Virus record (IMG/VR): IMGVR_UViG_3300027779_000166 | Span: 1 to 23,222 of that record | Direction: 5' to 3' (one strand) | Origin: a virus | Length of the DNA: 23,222 nt | Shown here: positions 6,155 to 13,987 of the stretch, piece after piece | How the letters are laid out: each line of letters begins with the position of its first letter | How positions within the stretch are numbered: position 1 is the first letter of the stretch | Made by a program: the position numbers and the translations under genes | The notes under the pieces: model-generated | Database searches by the model: none | What the model was told of the DNA's origin: nothing | What the model saw: the letters and a program-made list of their open reading frames with translations, nothing else

Positions 6155-8149
6155 ATGGCATACTTTATGGGAAAAGGGGGGTTCGTTTGGTGGCAAGGAG
6201 TTGTCGAAGACCGCCATGATCCGCTTTATCTTGGAAGGTGTAAAGTTAGAGTTTTAGGATGGCATTCGGAAAACAAGAATGATCAACCAACTATAGGGTT
6301 GCCGTGGGCATATCCTGTTGCGCCGATTACTTCAGCAAGTCAAACGGGTGTCGGTTCTTCGCCATTAGGTCCAGTTGAAGGTACATGGGTAATTGGTTTT
6401 TATCGTGATGGAGAAGACGGACAAGAACCGATGTTTTTTGGGACAATTGGTGGTATTCCAGAATTAGATGCAAAGGGAATTAATAATGATGGAACCGCTA
6501 TAGGAGGTCAAGGATTTCTTGATCCAAGATTAGAAGGTGGAGATGTCGGACATCCATTGTTTCCAGATGAAGGGGGGAAGAGAAATCTTTTTTATAATCC
6601 TCAAACTGATTTGGTTCCCAGAGAACCAGCAACCATTATTCACAATTCAAATCCTGATCCCAGTGAAGATGTACAAACAGTTAAAGTTTCAGCCGAGACT
6701 ACCCTTGAGAAAAAAAGTGAAGTAAGATCTATGATTGGAACAACAGGTCCCGATTCAACAGTTCCCCCGTTTACTGTTAAGGTTGTAGAACAGTCAATTA
6801 GATCAACATATCCTGATACGGGTTTAGCAAATACAGATATATCAACAACTAGAAATTTAGATTATTTAAAAGAGCCTACTACAAATAGATTAGCAAGAGG
6901 TGTTCGTGGAAATACTGATACGAGTGATCCAAGAGTTTCAGGTATCGTATTTGAAAAAATGGAAAACCGAAAAGCAGGACAAATGGAAATTCCTACTGCT
7001 GATGGTAAATCTTGGTCTGAACCACCAATCCCCTGGCAAGCAATCTATCCATATAATCATGTACACCAAACTGAAAGTGGTCACATTATTGAAATGGATG
7101 ATACACCCAATTTCGAAAGATTACATTGGTATCATCGAACAGGTACTTTTACTGAAATTCATCCAGTAGGTATTAAGGTTGATAAAATAGTAAACAATTA
7201 TTATAATATTATTTTAGGGGCAAAATATACACATATTGAAGCGAGTGACTATACGACTGTTGATGGTTCACAAGAAAATTATATTCTTGGTAATAGAACA
7301 GATAAAATTGATGGTGATTATAATGTTGCAATAAAAAGAGGAAGATTTAATGTTAATAATACATTAGGGGCAATTAATTTAATAGCCGGTAAAATGACAT
7401 TAAGGGCATCAGAGACACTTACTCTATCTGCCAATAATGTGATCATCGAAAAGAAATCTGCACGTTCTTCTGAAACAACAACAGGCGATGAGAAAAAGAC
7501 AGTAGGTGGAAAACTAACTCATCAAACTGGAGCATATAGTTTAAATGCTCAGGGGTCTATCGGTTTACAAACTGGTGGAGGAATGACACTCAATATTACT
7601 GATTCGATAAATGAATCTATATTTGGAGTGTTACCATCAATGACAATGGGTTATGCTAAAAAGACTACTGCCACTTTAGGTAAGATTGGAATGGAATGTA
7701 CTGATAATATAGTTTCAGGTGGAATTGAAATGAACTTAGGGTTAGCTGGTTTAGGAGCATCTATAGCAATAAAACCCATTGGTGATATAGAATTAACTTC
7801 TAATTTGGGAACAACTGGTATTACAGGTACTGCATTATTGGGAAATATAGATCTTTCTAGTGTGGTAGGAAGTGTTCAACTGAGTAGTTTATTATCGACA
7901 CTTAAATTAGAAGCTGGAGGCGCGGCCTCTTTACAAGGATTATTGGGGGAGGTAACTGTAAGTTCTTCAGGTAAAGTAAAAGTTGCTGGATTAATTGCTA
8001 CATTGAAAGAGATATTGGATGAACTAATAGATATTGTATTAGAACATACACATCCAACAGGAACAGGCCCATCAGGACCACCAATGCCTCCAGCTACAGC
8101 TAAATTATCCTTATTGAAATCATTGAAACTTGGCGGGAGTTTTGAATAA
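6155..8149 (+). CDS. gp5: Baseplate hub spike gp5 without an evident lysozyme domain
   Basis: The 664-residue central spike begins with an OB-fold domain (residues 1-110: GFVWWQGVVEDRHDPLYLGR, CKVRVLGWHS, LPWAYPV, EGTWVIGFYRDGEDGQEPMF). A polar linker follows. The VgrG/gp5 signature is at residues 307-340: ESGHIIEMDDTPNFERLHWY then HRTGTFTEIHPVG. After that comes a long beta-prism of short repeats. The tip carries H631-T-H633 in EHTHPTGTGPSGPP, the same HxH arrangement that binds iron at the tips of several phage spikes. T4 gp5 (575 residues) carries a lysozyme between the OB fold and the prism; here residues 115-300 are low-complexity and show no lysozyme motif. It works as a trimer under gp27 and pierces the outer membrane. 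AGGATA lies before the ATG. Confidence 0.88.
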   Translation: MAYFMGKGGFVWWQGVVEDRHDPLYLGRCKVRVLGWHSENKNDQPTIGLPWAYPVAPITSASQTGVGSSPLGPVEGTWVIGFYRDGEDGQEPMFFGTIGGIPELDAKGINNDGTAIGGQGFLDPRLEGGDVGHPLFPDEGGKRNLFYNPQTDLVPREPATIIHNSNPDPSEDVQTVKVSAETTLEKKSEVRSMIGTTGPDSTVPPFTVKVVEQSIRSTYPDTGLANTDISTTRNLDYLKEPTTNRLARGVRGNTDTSDPRVSGIVFEKMENRKAGQMEIPTADGKSWSEPPIPWQAIYPYNHVHQTESGHIIEMDDTPNFERLHWYHRTGTFTEIHPVGIKVDKIVNNYYNIILGAKYTHIEASDYTTVDGSQENYILGNRTDKIDGDYNVAIKRGRFNVNNTLGAINLIAGKMTLRASETLTLSANNVIIEKKSARSSETTTGDEKKTVGGKLTHQTGAYSLNAQGSIGLQTGGGMTLNITDSINESIFGVLPSMTMGYAKKTTATLGKIGMECTDNIVSGGIEMNLGLAGLGASIAIKPIGDIELTSNLGTTGITGTALLGNIDLSSVVGSVQLSSLLSTLKLEAGGAASLQGLLGEVTVSSSGKVKVAGLIATLKEILDELIDIVLEHTHPTGTGPSGPPMPPATAKLSLLKSLKLGGSFE

Positions 8150-8622
8150 TGGCACTAGTTAAAGCAACAATGTTTAGTGAATTAATGGGAACGTTTTCAA
8201 CTCACAGTCCTGATCCGATGAAACCTGGAAAAGATATCGCAAAAGCATTTGCTAATTATTTAAAAATGGGACAAAACGCAGGGGGGTTCCCCACAACAAA
8301 TGTAATAGATACTCCTTGTGGAATGACAATTGGGCAAGTTTTTGCATCACAATTACCAGGTGGAGCGGCGATAGGTGCTCAAATAGCATCAGCATTAACA
8401 GCGATGGCAGCAACATATTTGTCTACAAATCAAATCGGCCCGCCGGCTGTTGCACCTTCTCATACATCACCGTTAATACAATTATATTCTGGGCCACAAC
8501 CATCGGGAATGAGTTTCGCAAAAGAGATGGCAGACATATTAGATACATGGACAAAAACGTGGGTAGTAAGCGGGTTGATCCCAGGTGCACCCCCGATACC
8601 ATTTTCAGGACCTTTATCATAG
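8149..8622 (+). CDS. Unrecognised small protein following the gp5 spike
   Basis: This 157-residue protein is not one I recognise. Its ATG overlaps the gp5 stop (TAATG at 8147-8151), so it is translationally coupled to the spike gene. The first 60 residues are polar, with FSTHSPDPMKPGKDIAKAF. Residues about 60-95 are rich in small hydrophobic residues (CGMTIGQVFASQLPGG, AIGAQIASALTAMAATYL). The rest is proline-rich (GPPAVAPSHTSPLIQLYSGP) and ends with PGAPPIPFSGPLS. The small hydrophobic stretch is alanine-rich and broken by a Gly-Gly, so I do not call it a membrane segment. A spike-associated or hub-associated virion protein is the simplest guess from position. Confidence 0.6.
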   Translation: MALVKATMFSELMGTFSTHSPDPMKPGKDIAKAFANYLKMGQNAGGFPTTNVIDTPCGMTIGQVFASQLPGGAAIGAQIASALTAMAATYLSTNQIGPPAVAPSHTSPLIQLYSGPQPSGMSFAKEMADILDTWTKTWVVSGLIPGAPPIPFSGPLS

Positions 8623-8631
8623 GATATAACA

Positions 8632-11301
8632 ATGTCAGGAGCAATTGATAAAAAAATAATTGAAATAAGAGAAGAGTTGAATAGTAGTCCAACTACTCAT
8701 TTATCTGCGCGTACTGGAATTCTTGATGGTGTTACGTTATCAAGAGAATTTGCCCAAACGCGATTAAATGCATTATGTGAAAAATTGACTTCTGTTATTT
8801 TTTCTCTTTATATTCAATTGGAGGATCAGGCTGCAGGTAACAATCTTCTTTTAGAAGATGCCAATGAAATATTACTGGAAGCATCTACTTTTGATGCAAG
8901 TTATTCTCTTGGTCAAGTATGTGAAAATTTAGCAAAACAACGTGCTATATGTTATGGTGCTAGAGACTTAAAAAATTCTTCTAAGAAATTTGATTTACCG
9001 GCCTATGAAACAGTAAATGGAGCTCTTAATCTCACAGAACCTAATACTTCTTTTATGGGAATTAAGGCTACTGATATCGGCGAAACATTCACTATCAACT
9101 TAACAAGTTTGTCTGGAACACAAACACAAGGTAGTAATACATTTAGTACTGATGTTCGGGATTATTATCTAGTTAGGTCAAGAGTAACTGGAGAGTTAAT
9201 AGACATTAATGATAGCATTACTCCATATTCTACACCAGATAGTGATACTGTTTTTGGTAACGCAATTGCTTGGGGTGGAGATGTAACAGCCGAAGCTGGA
9301 ACATGGAACGCAGACTATGCAAAAGCAAACATTGCTAGTGTAGGATTACAAAGTGAGGGATTGTATAATGAATTAAAAATTATGACATTACAAGACCATT
9401 TGGAACAAGGTAGTAATACCAGTTATACTACACTGGGTGCATCATTCGGCCAGAAGTTTTATTTAAAAAGACATAGTGATTATGTGAACACGTTTACTAT
9501 TATCGGCACAACTAAATTTGATAGTATAGAAGTTACAGGAATATCAGACGAGGACCTCGCAAAAATTAAATATGGTGATGTGATTAGTGGTGAAGGTATT
9601 CCAGATAATAATGTAACAATCGCAGGACTAAAAACTGTAGACAGTAAAATCAGACTTAGCAATACAGGAGTTGCAACAGAAAGTGGAACGGTTACTCTTA
9701 CTGTAAATAGTGTTCCATTTGGATATCAACAGAATGATATATTTTGTCAGTTAGAAATAGTAGGAGAGGGAATAGTAACAAATCCAGATTGGAAGCCGGT
9801 TGGTGATGATGCTGGTGATTATAGTGGATCAGATGCCGGAGCAGATGCTTTATTAAATGCTAATACTTCTCAATTTATAGGGCTACTTGGTTTCTTTGAT
9901 CCAGATAATGGAAGTGCTAATGCAACGAATGATTTGTCAAAGAGTGCAAGGGGTGATTGGGTGTCTGAAGGAAAAGAATATAATGGAACTTCATATCCTT
10001 ACATAGAACGAAGTCCATTCTTTCCAGCAATAGGATCAACTCATAAGGCGTATGAAGTAGATAATGGTGAAATTGTGGGATCACAACCTGCCGGATTAGG
10101 TGAAGATGATATTCCTTCTGGTAGATATGTTAGATGGGATGTAAAAAGAGCGGATGAGACTGGAGCCTTACCAGAGAACAGATATGTTACAGACTCCGCA
10201 GAAAAATTCTATTATGAATTACCATCTACTTCACAGTATACTTGTGGTACGATTACTGTAGGCACTACACATCCTATGCCTAATACTGGAGAACCGATTG
10301 CCTCCATTGGTAAAACTGGATTGTCAGATGCTGTAACGAGAGTACAGGGAGCATCCGTTACTGCAAATGGTGTTTCGGTTTCTGTGAATGATACAATAAC
10401 TGTACCAGCCGATACTAATACAACAACCGCGGCTACAAGTGGATCATCAAGCGCGCCCACTGCAAATGCAACTATAGGTACTTATTATACTCTTGGTTCA
10501 GATAATTTAATTTATGTTAATAGATATCATTATGAATCTGTTACCATCACTTCTGGGTCTAATTGGACTGCCACAACGGCCACAGATACATCTACCTTTC
10601 CATGCAAATATAATTTTGCACAGAAACACATATATGAGGCAGGCGGTACAGCAAACTCTACAATGAATGCTGATGTACAATTTATAGGTGATACAGTAAG
10701 TGATTTGGTGGATGTTGTTGGTTTTCGTGATCCGGTTATAGATGTGGATACGGCACAAGCAGGTGGAAGTGGTATAAGTGATAATGCATTCGATACCTAT
10801 GTTTCAACCGAAGAACTACGTGCAACCGATTTGGCAGGATTACAAACGGCATTGACAAATTATCGCACGGATACCGATTTAACCAACAGGACAGGACCTA
10901 ACAATAGTGGAAGTGGATTGGGTGCAGATATAGATTTTGCGAATACTACATGGGCAGCTTATCATACTGAAGTAGGAACATTTGGTACTAACTGTGGAAA
11001 GAGAGTTACAGAAATAGATACTCGTATTGGTGTGCCGACTCGTTCTGGAACTCAATCGACTACAAGAGGTGATGCACCAGCAATTTATGTGTCAGCGATT
11101 CCAACAGCAAATACTACTGGTGGTCTAGTTCCTTATGGTAGAGCAATTTATAATAGTTGTAATAATTTACTAGGAAAAGATCTTAAAATGATGACGCAGT
11201 TAATACAAGATATTCAAAGTTTAGATAGTTTGGTAGATTTAGTAAAAAAGGCTAGAAACAAATATGAAATTTTTAATGGTAGAGCGAAGGAGTATAGCTA
11301 A
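8632..11301 (+). CDS. Large virion structural protein of unknown function with an LED motif
   Basis: The product is 889 residues. Residues 1-62 are helical, starting MSGAIDKKIIEIREELN. At residues 63-83 comes an acidic motif, LEDQAAGNNLLLED followed by ANEILLE, almost the same as one in the gp7 protein (residue 1432 on). A helix with SLGQVCENLAKQRAICYGAR follows. The middle (about 140-750) is beta-rich and full of Thr, Ser, Gly and Asn, including a sandwich-like module near 290-360 (ISDEDLAKIKYGDVISGEGI). The C-terminal 60 residues are helical (LLGKDLKMMTQLIQDIQSLD). The helical ends with a beta-rich centre fit a fibrous or decorating tail component. It lies between the spike genes and gp25, overlaps the next gene (TAATG), and has AGGATA upstream of its ATG. 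No known family is assigned. Confidence 0.68.
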   Translation: MSGAIDKKIIEIREELNSSPTTHLSARTGILDGVTLSREFAQTRLNALCEKLTSVIFSLYIQLEDQAAGNNLLLEDANEILLEASTFDASYSLGQVCENLAKQRAICYGARDLKNSSKKFDLPAYETVNGALNLTEPNTSFMGIKATDIGETFTINLTSLSGTQTQGSNTFSTDVRDYYLVRSRVTGELIDINDSITPYSTPDSDTVFGNAIAWGGDVTAEAGTWNADYAKANIASVGLQSEGLYNELKIMTLQDHLEQGSNTSYTTLGASFGQKFYLKRHSDYVNTFTIIGTTKFDSIEVTGISDEDLAKIKYGDVISGEGIPDNNVTIAGLKTVDSKIRLSNTGVATESGTVTLTVNSVPFGYQQNDIFCQLEIVGEGIVTNPDWKPVGDDAGDYSGSDAGADALLNANTSQFIGLLGFFDPDNGSANATNDLSKSARGDWVSEGKEYNGTSYPYIERSPFFPAIGSTHKAYEVDNGEIVGSQPAGLGEDDIPSGRYVRWDVKRADETGALPENRYVTDSAEKFYYELPSTSQYTCGTITVGTTHPMPNTGEPIASIGKTGLSDAVTRVQGASVTANGVSVSVNDTITVPADTNTTTAATSGSSSAPTANATIGTYYTLGSDNLIYVNRYHYESVTITSGSNWTATTATDTSTFPCKYNFAQKHIYEAGGTANSTMNADVQFIGDTVSDLVDVVGFRDPVIDVDTAQAGGSGISDNAFDTYVSTEELRATDLAGLQTALTNYRTDTDLTNRTGPNNSGSGLGADIDFANTTWAAYHTEVGTFGTNCGKRVTEIDTRIGVPTRSGTQSTTRGDAPAIYVSAIPTANTTGGLVPYGRAIYNSCNNLLGKDLKMMTQLIQDIQSLDSLVDLVKKARNKYEIFNGRAKEYS
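8818..8886 (+). repeat. LED motif near the N-terminus of the 889-residue protein
   Basis: Residues 63-85, LEDQAAGNNLLLED then ANEILLEAS. It is the counterpart of the gp7 motif at 20161-20229. The DNA is also similar in places (for example AACAATCTTCTTTTAGAAGA against AACAACCTTCTTTTGGAAGA). Confidence 0.75.
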
Positions 11302-11492
11302 TGGCTGAAGAAAATAATTGGAAAGAAGCAGAAATACGAAGAGATGATATTAAGAAATTGTTAGAAAATACTAAACAACTTGCTGGAATGTATTCGGAGA
11401 TCATGGGAATAAAGAAACAAGCTTGGGAAAATGTATTAAGGGCTAAGGTTAAAAAAGCTGAAAAGGCAGAAAGAGAAAAACAAAATGGCTGA
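11301..11492 (+). CDS. Small coiled-coil protein of unknown function
   Basis: This 63-residue, lysine- and glutamate-rich protein is predicted to be almost fully helical. The spacing of hydrophobic residues in IRRDDIKKLLENTKQLAGMY and NVLRAKVKKAEKAEREKQ suggests a short coiled coil. Its ATG overlaps the stop of the 889-residue gene (TAATG), and its own end overlaps the next gene by eight bases. The tight double overlap, plus open coding throughout, supports a real gene rather than a chance frame. It could be a linker or assembly partner of the large proteins on either side; nothing more can be said from sequence. Confidence 0.62.
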   Translation: MAEENNWKEAEIRRDDIKKLLENTKQLAGMYSEIMGIKKQAWENVLRAKVKKAEKAEREKQNG

Positions 11493-13566
11493 ATTTCAAG
11501 CATTATTAACAGCGAAGGCCGAATGGAAACCCCATCAAATAGCGAAGGCGGGGGATCTTGCATCGTTAGCGGCCGCCGCTTCTTCTCTTGCAGAAACTGT
11601 TAAAGCTACTCTTTCTCTTGCAAGTGCTGGAATGGAAGTAGTTAAACTTCTAGCCACTCTACAAAATATCAATCCCCTTTTAATGGCATTGGAAGCTTTA
11701 GCAGATGAAGTACTTAAACAAATTAATGATTTAAAAGAAGCTGGGTATTGGTACTTATATATTGATCCATATTATAAACCAAATGTATCACCTCAACAAA
11801 AATATAATTATGGTTTTGAAGTTTTAAGAAATAAGGCCGGTGATCGAATATGGGAAATTAAAGATAAAGGTGGAAATTGGTCAGACACCAAGCCCGGTGA
11901 TCCTGTCCCTACATTATCACAGATAAAAGCGAAACTTGCTAAACCAAAATATGCTTCTCCTAGAAAATTAATTCCTGGTGGATATGATAAATGGAATCCG
12001 GTGTTGGACCCTCTTAGGTCTTCGGCTAAAGGGGGCGTAAGTAAGTTCCCCACATTTACAACAAAAGAAGTAATTAATGAATTTGTAAAAGCATTTGATG
12101 ATGAGGGGGATGTTCCCAGATATAAATTACTGGGTGCAGCTTCTGATGCACCGAAAGCCGGAGAAGTAGTATATGATGTTGATGGGAACTCTTATACAGG
12201 ATGGGATCCTGATAAAGTTTTTGGATTAGAATTATTCGATAAGGGCCAAGATAGTGAAGATGGTTCAATTGTTAAAGATTATGTGGCCGCAAGAAAGGCT
12301 CTCAATTCTAAGAAAACTGTGGGTAAACCTAATATTTTGGGAAATACGAAATTTGATGGTGGTTCCGGAGCAATAGCAATTATTATTGCCTCTGGAGATT
12401 TTCAAGAATTCGTTTCTGTTTTTAATAAATTTTCTAAAATGTTTTCTGATATTCCTGAATTTGCATCTAACACAGGCCAAAATTTATTAGATTCATTAGA
12501 AGCGATTATTACTCCAAATCAAGTTACAGTTAAATTGACTCAAGTTGATACTAATTATCAATCGTTTGTAGTTGGTGATATTATAGGAGGAAAAATATAT
12601 AGTAGTATGGGGGAAATTGCGGAGATCGTTGAGGGTTCTGTAACTCCAACATCTATGAAAGGAAAAAAGGCAGTTTGGAAGACGGATGATGAGGGAGAGA
12701 GAATTTCTGTTATAGAAGATTATGATATGAATGAAATTGAAAGATGGCTTGATATGGAAGTAGTATTAAATCCAATTAGAAATATTGATGGATTAAACCC
12801 CTGGATAACTGGTGATATGGTTTTGGAGATGGAAGTAAGGGGAACTTCTGGAAATTCTGAAATTGTGGGTGATGTGTTTCCTAATTATGTTTTCAAGGGT
12901 AATGAAACTACAGAATTACCTAAAGCTAGTAGAATATATCCAAAAGTGGCCATAGTTGCAATGGAAAAATTGATGGTTATTCCAGAGTCAACTCCCCCCG
13001 ATTTTGGAGGAATTCAAATTAAAGATATTGTTCCTGGCTGGGGTGAATTTTTTCAATTATTAGAAAATTTTGTATTACAATTAAAGGGGATGATTTCAGA
13101 TTCGAGTGGTTTTATTCAAGACATGATAGACATGATTAAACAGGTTCAGGAATTTTTAGAATATTTGATCAAACTTATTGACGAGTTTTTAAAATTCTTT
13201 CAGATAACATTACCATCACAAGGTGTATATGCCCTTTACATTCCTAATCAAAATGGAGGCATTGAAGGACTAAAGTCGGAACTTAAAAGTGCAAGCGGAA
13301 TTCCAGATTTGGGATATGCAGCTGGAATATTATTTGTCGGTACAGAAGCCGATAAACTTATTGCGGGTGGAGGTAGTAAAAACCCAATAGATTTATTAGC
13401 ACTAGTATTAGGTCTTCTTAATAGCGAAGATGCTCCTGCTAATCCAGCCGGAGATTCTACGGCAGCTGACGCCGCAGCTGCACTTGGTCAAGCACTTGAA
13501 GGTACTGACAAAGACAAATGGAAAGATAAGAGCACTGGCGAAAAAATGGCTTCACTATTATTTTAA
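11485..13566 (+). CDS. Large virion structural protein of unknown function
   Basis: The product is 693 residues. The N-terminal 85 residues are hydrophobic helix (ASLAAAASSLAETVKATLSL, EVVKLLATLQNINPLLMALE), followed by an aromatic motif GYWYLYIDPYYKPNV. The middle is mixed, with beta segments such as VTVKLTQVDTNYQSFVVGDI and a metal-binding-like acidic stretch near residues 405-420. Residues about 515-570 form a long amphipathic helix (LLENFVLQLKGMISDSSGF, MIKQVQEFLEYLIKLIDEF), followed by QGVYALYIPNQNGG and an Ala-rich tail. I do not recognise the family. With the 157-, 889- and 63-residue genes it makes a four-gene cassette between gp5 and gp25. Its ATG at 11485 lies inside the preceding gene. 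Aromatic repeats of the type YWYLYI and VYALYI may mark two related halves. Confidence 0.68.
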   Translation: MAEFQALLTAKAEWKPHQIAKAGDLASLAAAASSLAETVKATLSLASAGMEVVKLLATLQNINPLLMALEALADEVLKQINDLKEAGYWYLYIDPYYKPNVSPQQKYNYGFEVLRNKAGDRIWEIKDKGGNWSDTKPGDPVPTLSQIKAKLAKPKYASPRKLIPGGYDKWNPVLDPLRSSAKGGVSKFPTFTTKEVINEFVKAFDDEGDVPRYKLLGAASDAPKAGEVVYDVDGNSYTGWDPDKVFGLELFDKGQDSEDGSIVKDYVAARKALNSKKTVGKPNILGNTKFDGGSGAIAIIIASGDFQEFVSVFNKFSKMFSDIPEFASNTGQNLLDSLEAIITPNQVTVKLTQVDTNYQSFVVGDIIGGKIYSSMGEIAEIVEGSVTPTSMKGKKAVWKTDDEGERISVIEDYDMNEIERWLDMEVVLNPIRNIDGLNPWITGDMVLEMEVRGTSGNSEIVGDVFPNYVFKGNETTELPKASRIYPKVAIVAMEKLMVIPESTPPDFGGIQIKDIVPGWGEFFQLLENFVLQLKGMISDSSGFIQDMIDMIKQVQEFLEYLIKLIDEFLKFFQITLPSQGVYALYIPNQNGGIEGLKSELKSASGIPDLGYAAGILFVGTEADKLIAGGGSKNPIDLLALVLGLLNSEDAPANPAGDSTAADAAAALGQALEGTDKDKWKDKSTGEKMASLLF

Positions 13567-13591
13567 TTTAACTAAATATTAAGAGCAAGAT

Positions 13592-13984
13592 ATGGCTACA
13601 ACATACGGAAAAGATTACGTTGATTTTGACATGGATTTTACAAAACATCCATCTCATGGTGATTTGTCTACTATTAAAAAATCAACAGCTATTAGTAGGT
13701 CTATAAAAAACCTATTAAGTACGAATGCAAATGAAAGACTATTTCAACCAAGCATAGATAGTGGTATTGGAATTCTTTTATTTGAAAATTTCAGTAAGCT
13801 TACATCTTCTAGGTTAGAAAAGACAATTAAATATACTATAGAAAAATATGAACCTAGAGCGAAAATAGCAAATATAACTGTAAAAGCCAAAGAAGATGAA
13901 AACGCATATGAAATAATTATAGTTTATTTACCAGATAATGATATACAAGAAACGACACTAGAAGTCTATTTACAAAGGACATAA
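13592..13984 (+). CDS. gp25: Baseplate wedge subunit gp25
   Basis: The 130-residue protein matches the gp25/GpW lysozyme-like baseplate family (T4 gp25 is 132 residues). Family hallmarks are KSTAISRSIKNLLSTNANER, then LFQPSIDSGIGILLFENFS, and the closing beta segment (NAYEIIIVYLPDN). Although the fold resembles lysozyme, the family acts structurally: with gp6 and gp53 it forms the wedge core, where it initiates sheath assembly. The gene begins 25 bases after the 693-residue gene, the widest gap in this part of the block, and ends three bases before gp6. Confidence 0.9.
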   Translation: MATTYGKDYVDFDMDFTKHPSHGDLSTIKKSTAISRSIKNLLSTNANERLFQPSIDSGIGILLFENFSKLTSSRLEKTIKYTIEKYEPRAKIANITVKAKEDENAYEIIIVYLPDNDIQETTLEVYLQRT

Positions 13985-13987
13985 CAC

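Noticed and set aside
8316-8692. Overlapping open frames on both strands across the 157-residue gene and the start of the 889-residue gene
   Set aside because: Both are shadows of two well-supported coupled genes and run across their boundary.
11485-11640. N-terminal hydrophobic helices of the 693-residue protein as membrane spans or a signal peptide
   Set aside because: The stretches are alanine-rich, broken by charged residues (K, E) and lack a basic start followed by a clean hydrophobic core. They look like packed helices in a soluble assembly.
13570-13578. AACTAAATA before gp25 as a further late promoter; the same string occurs on the minus strand near 2323-2331
   Set aside because: It departs from TATAAATA, and transcription from it would start almost on the ATG, leaving no room for a ribosome binding site. 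The minus-strand copy is made by the end of gp4 coding sequence. Both are probably chance in AT-rich DNA.
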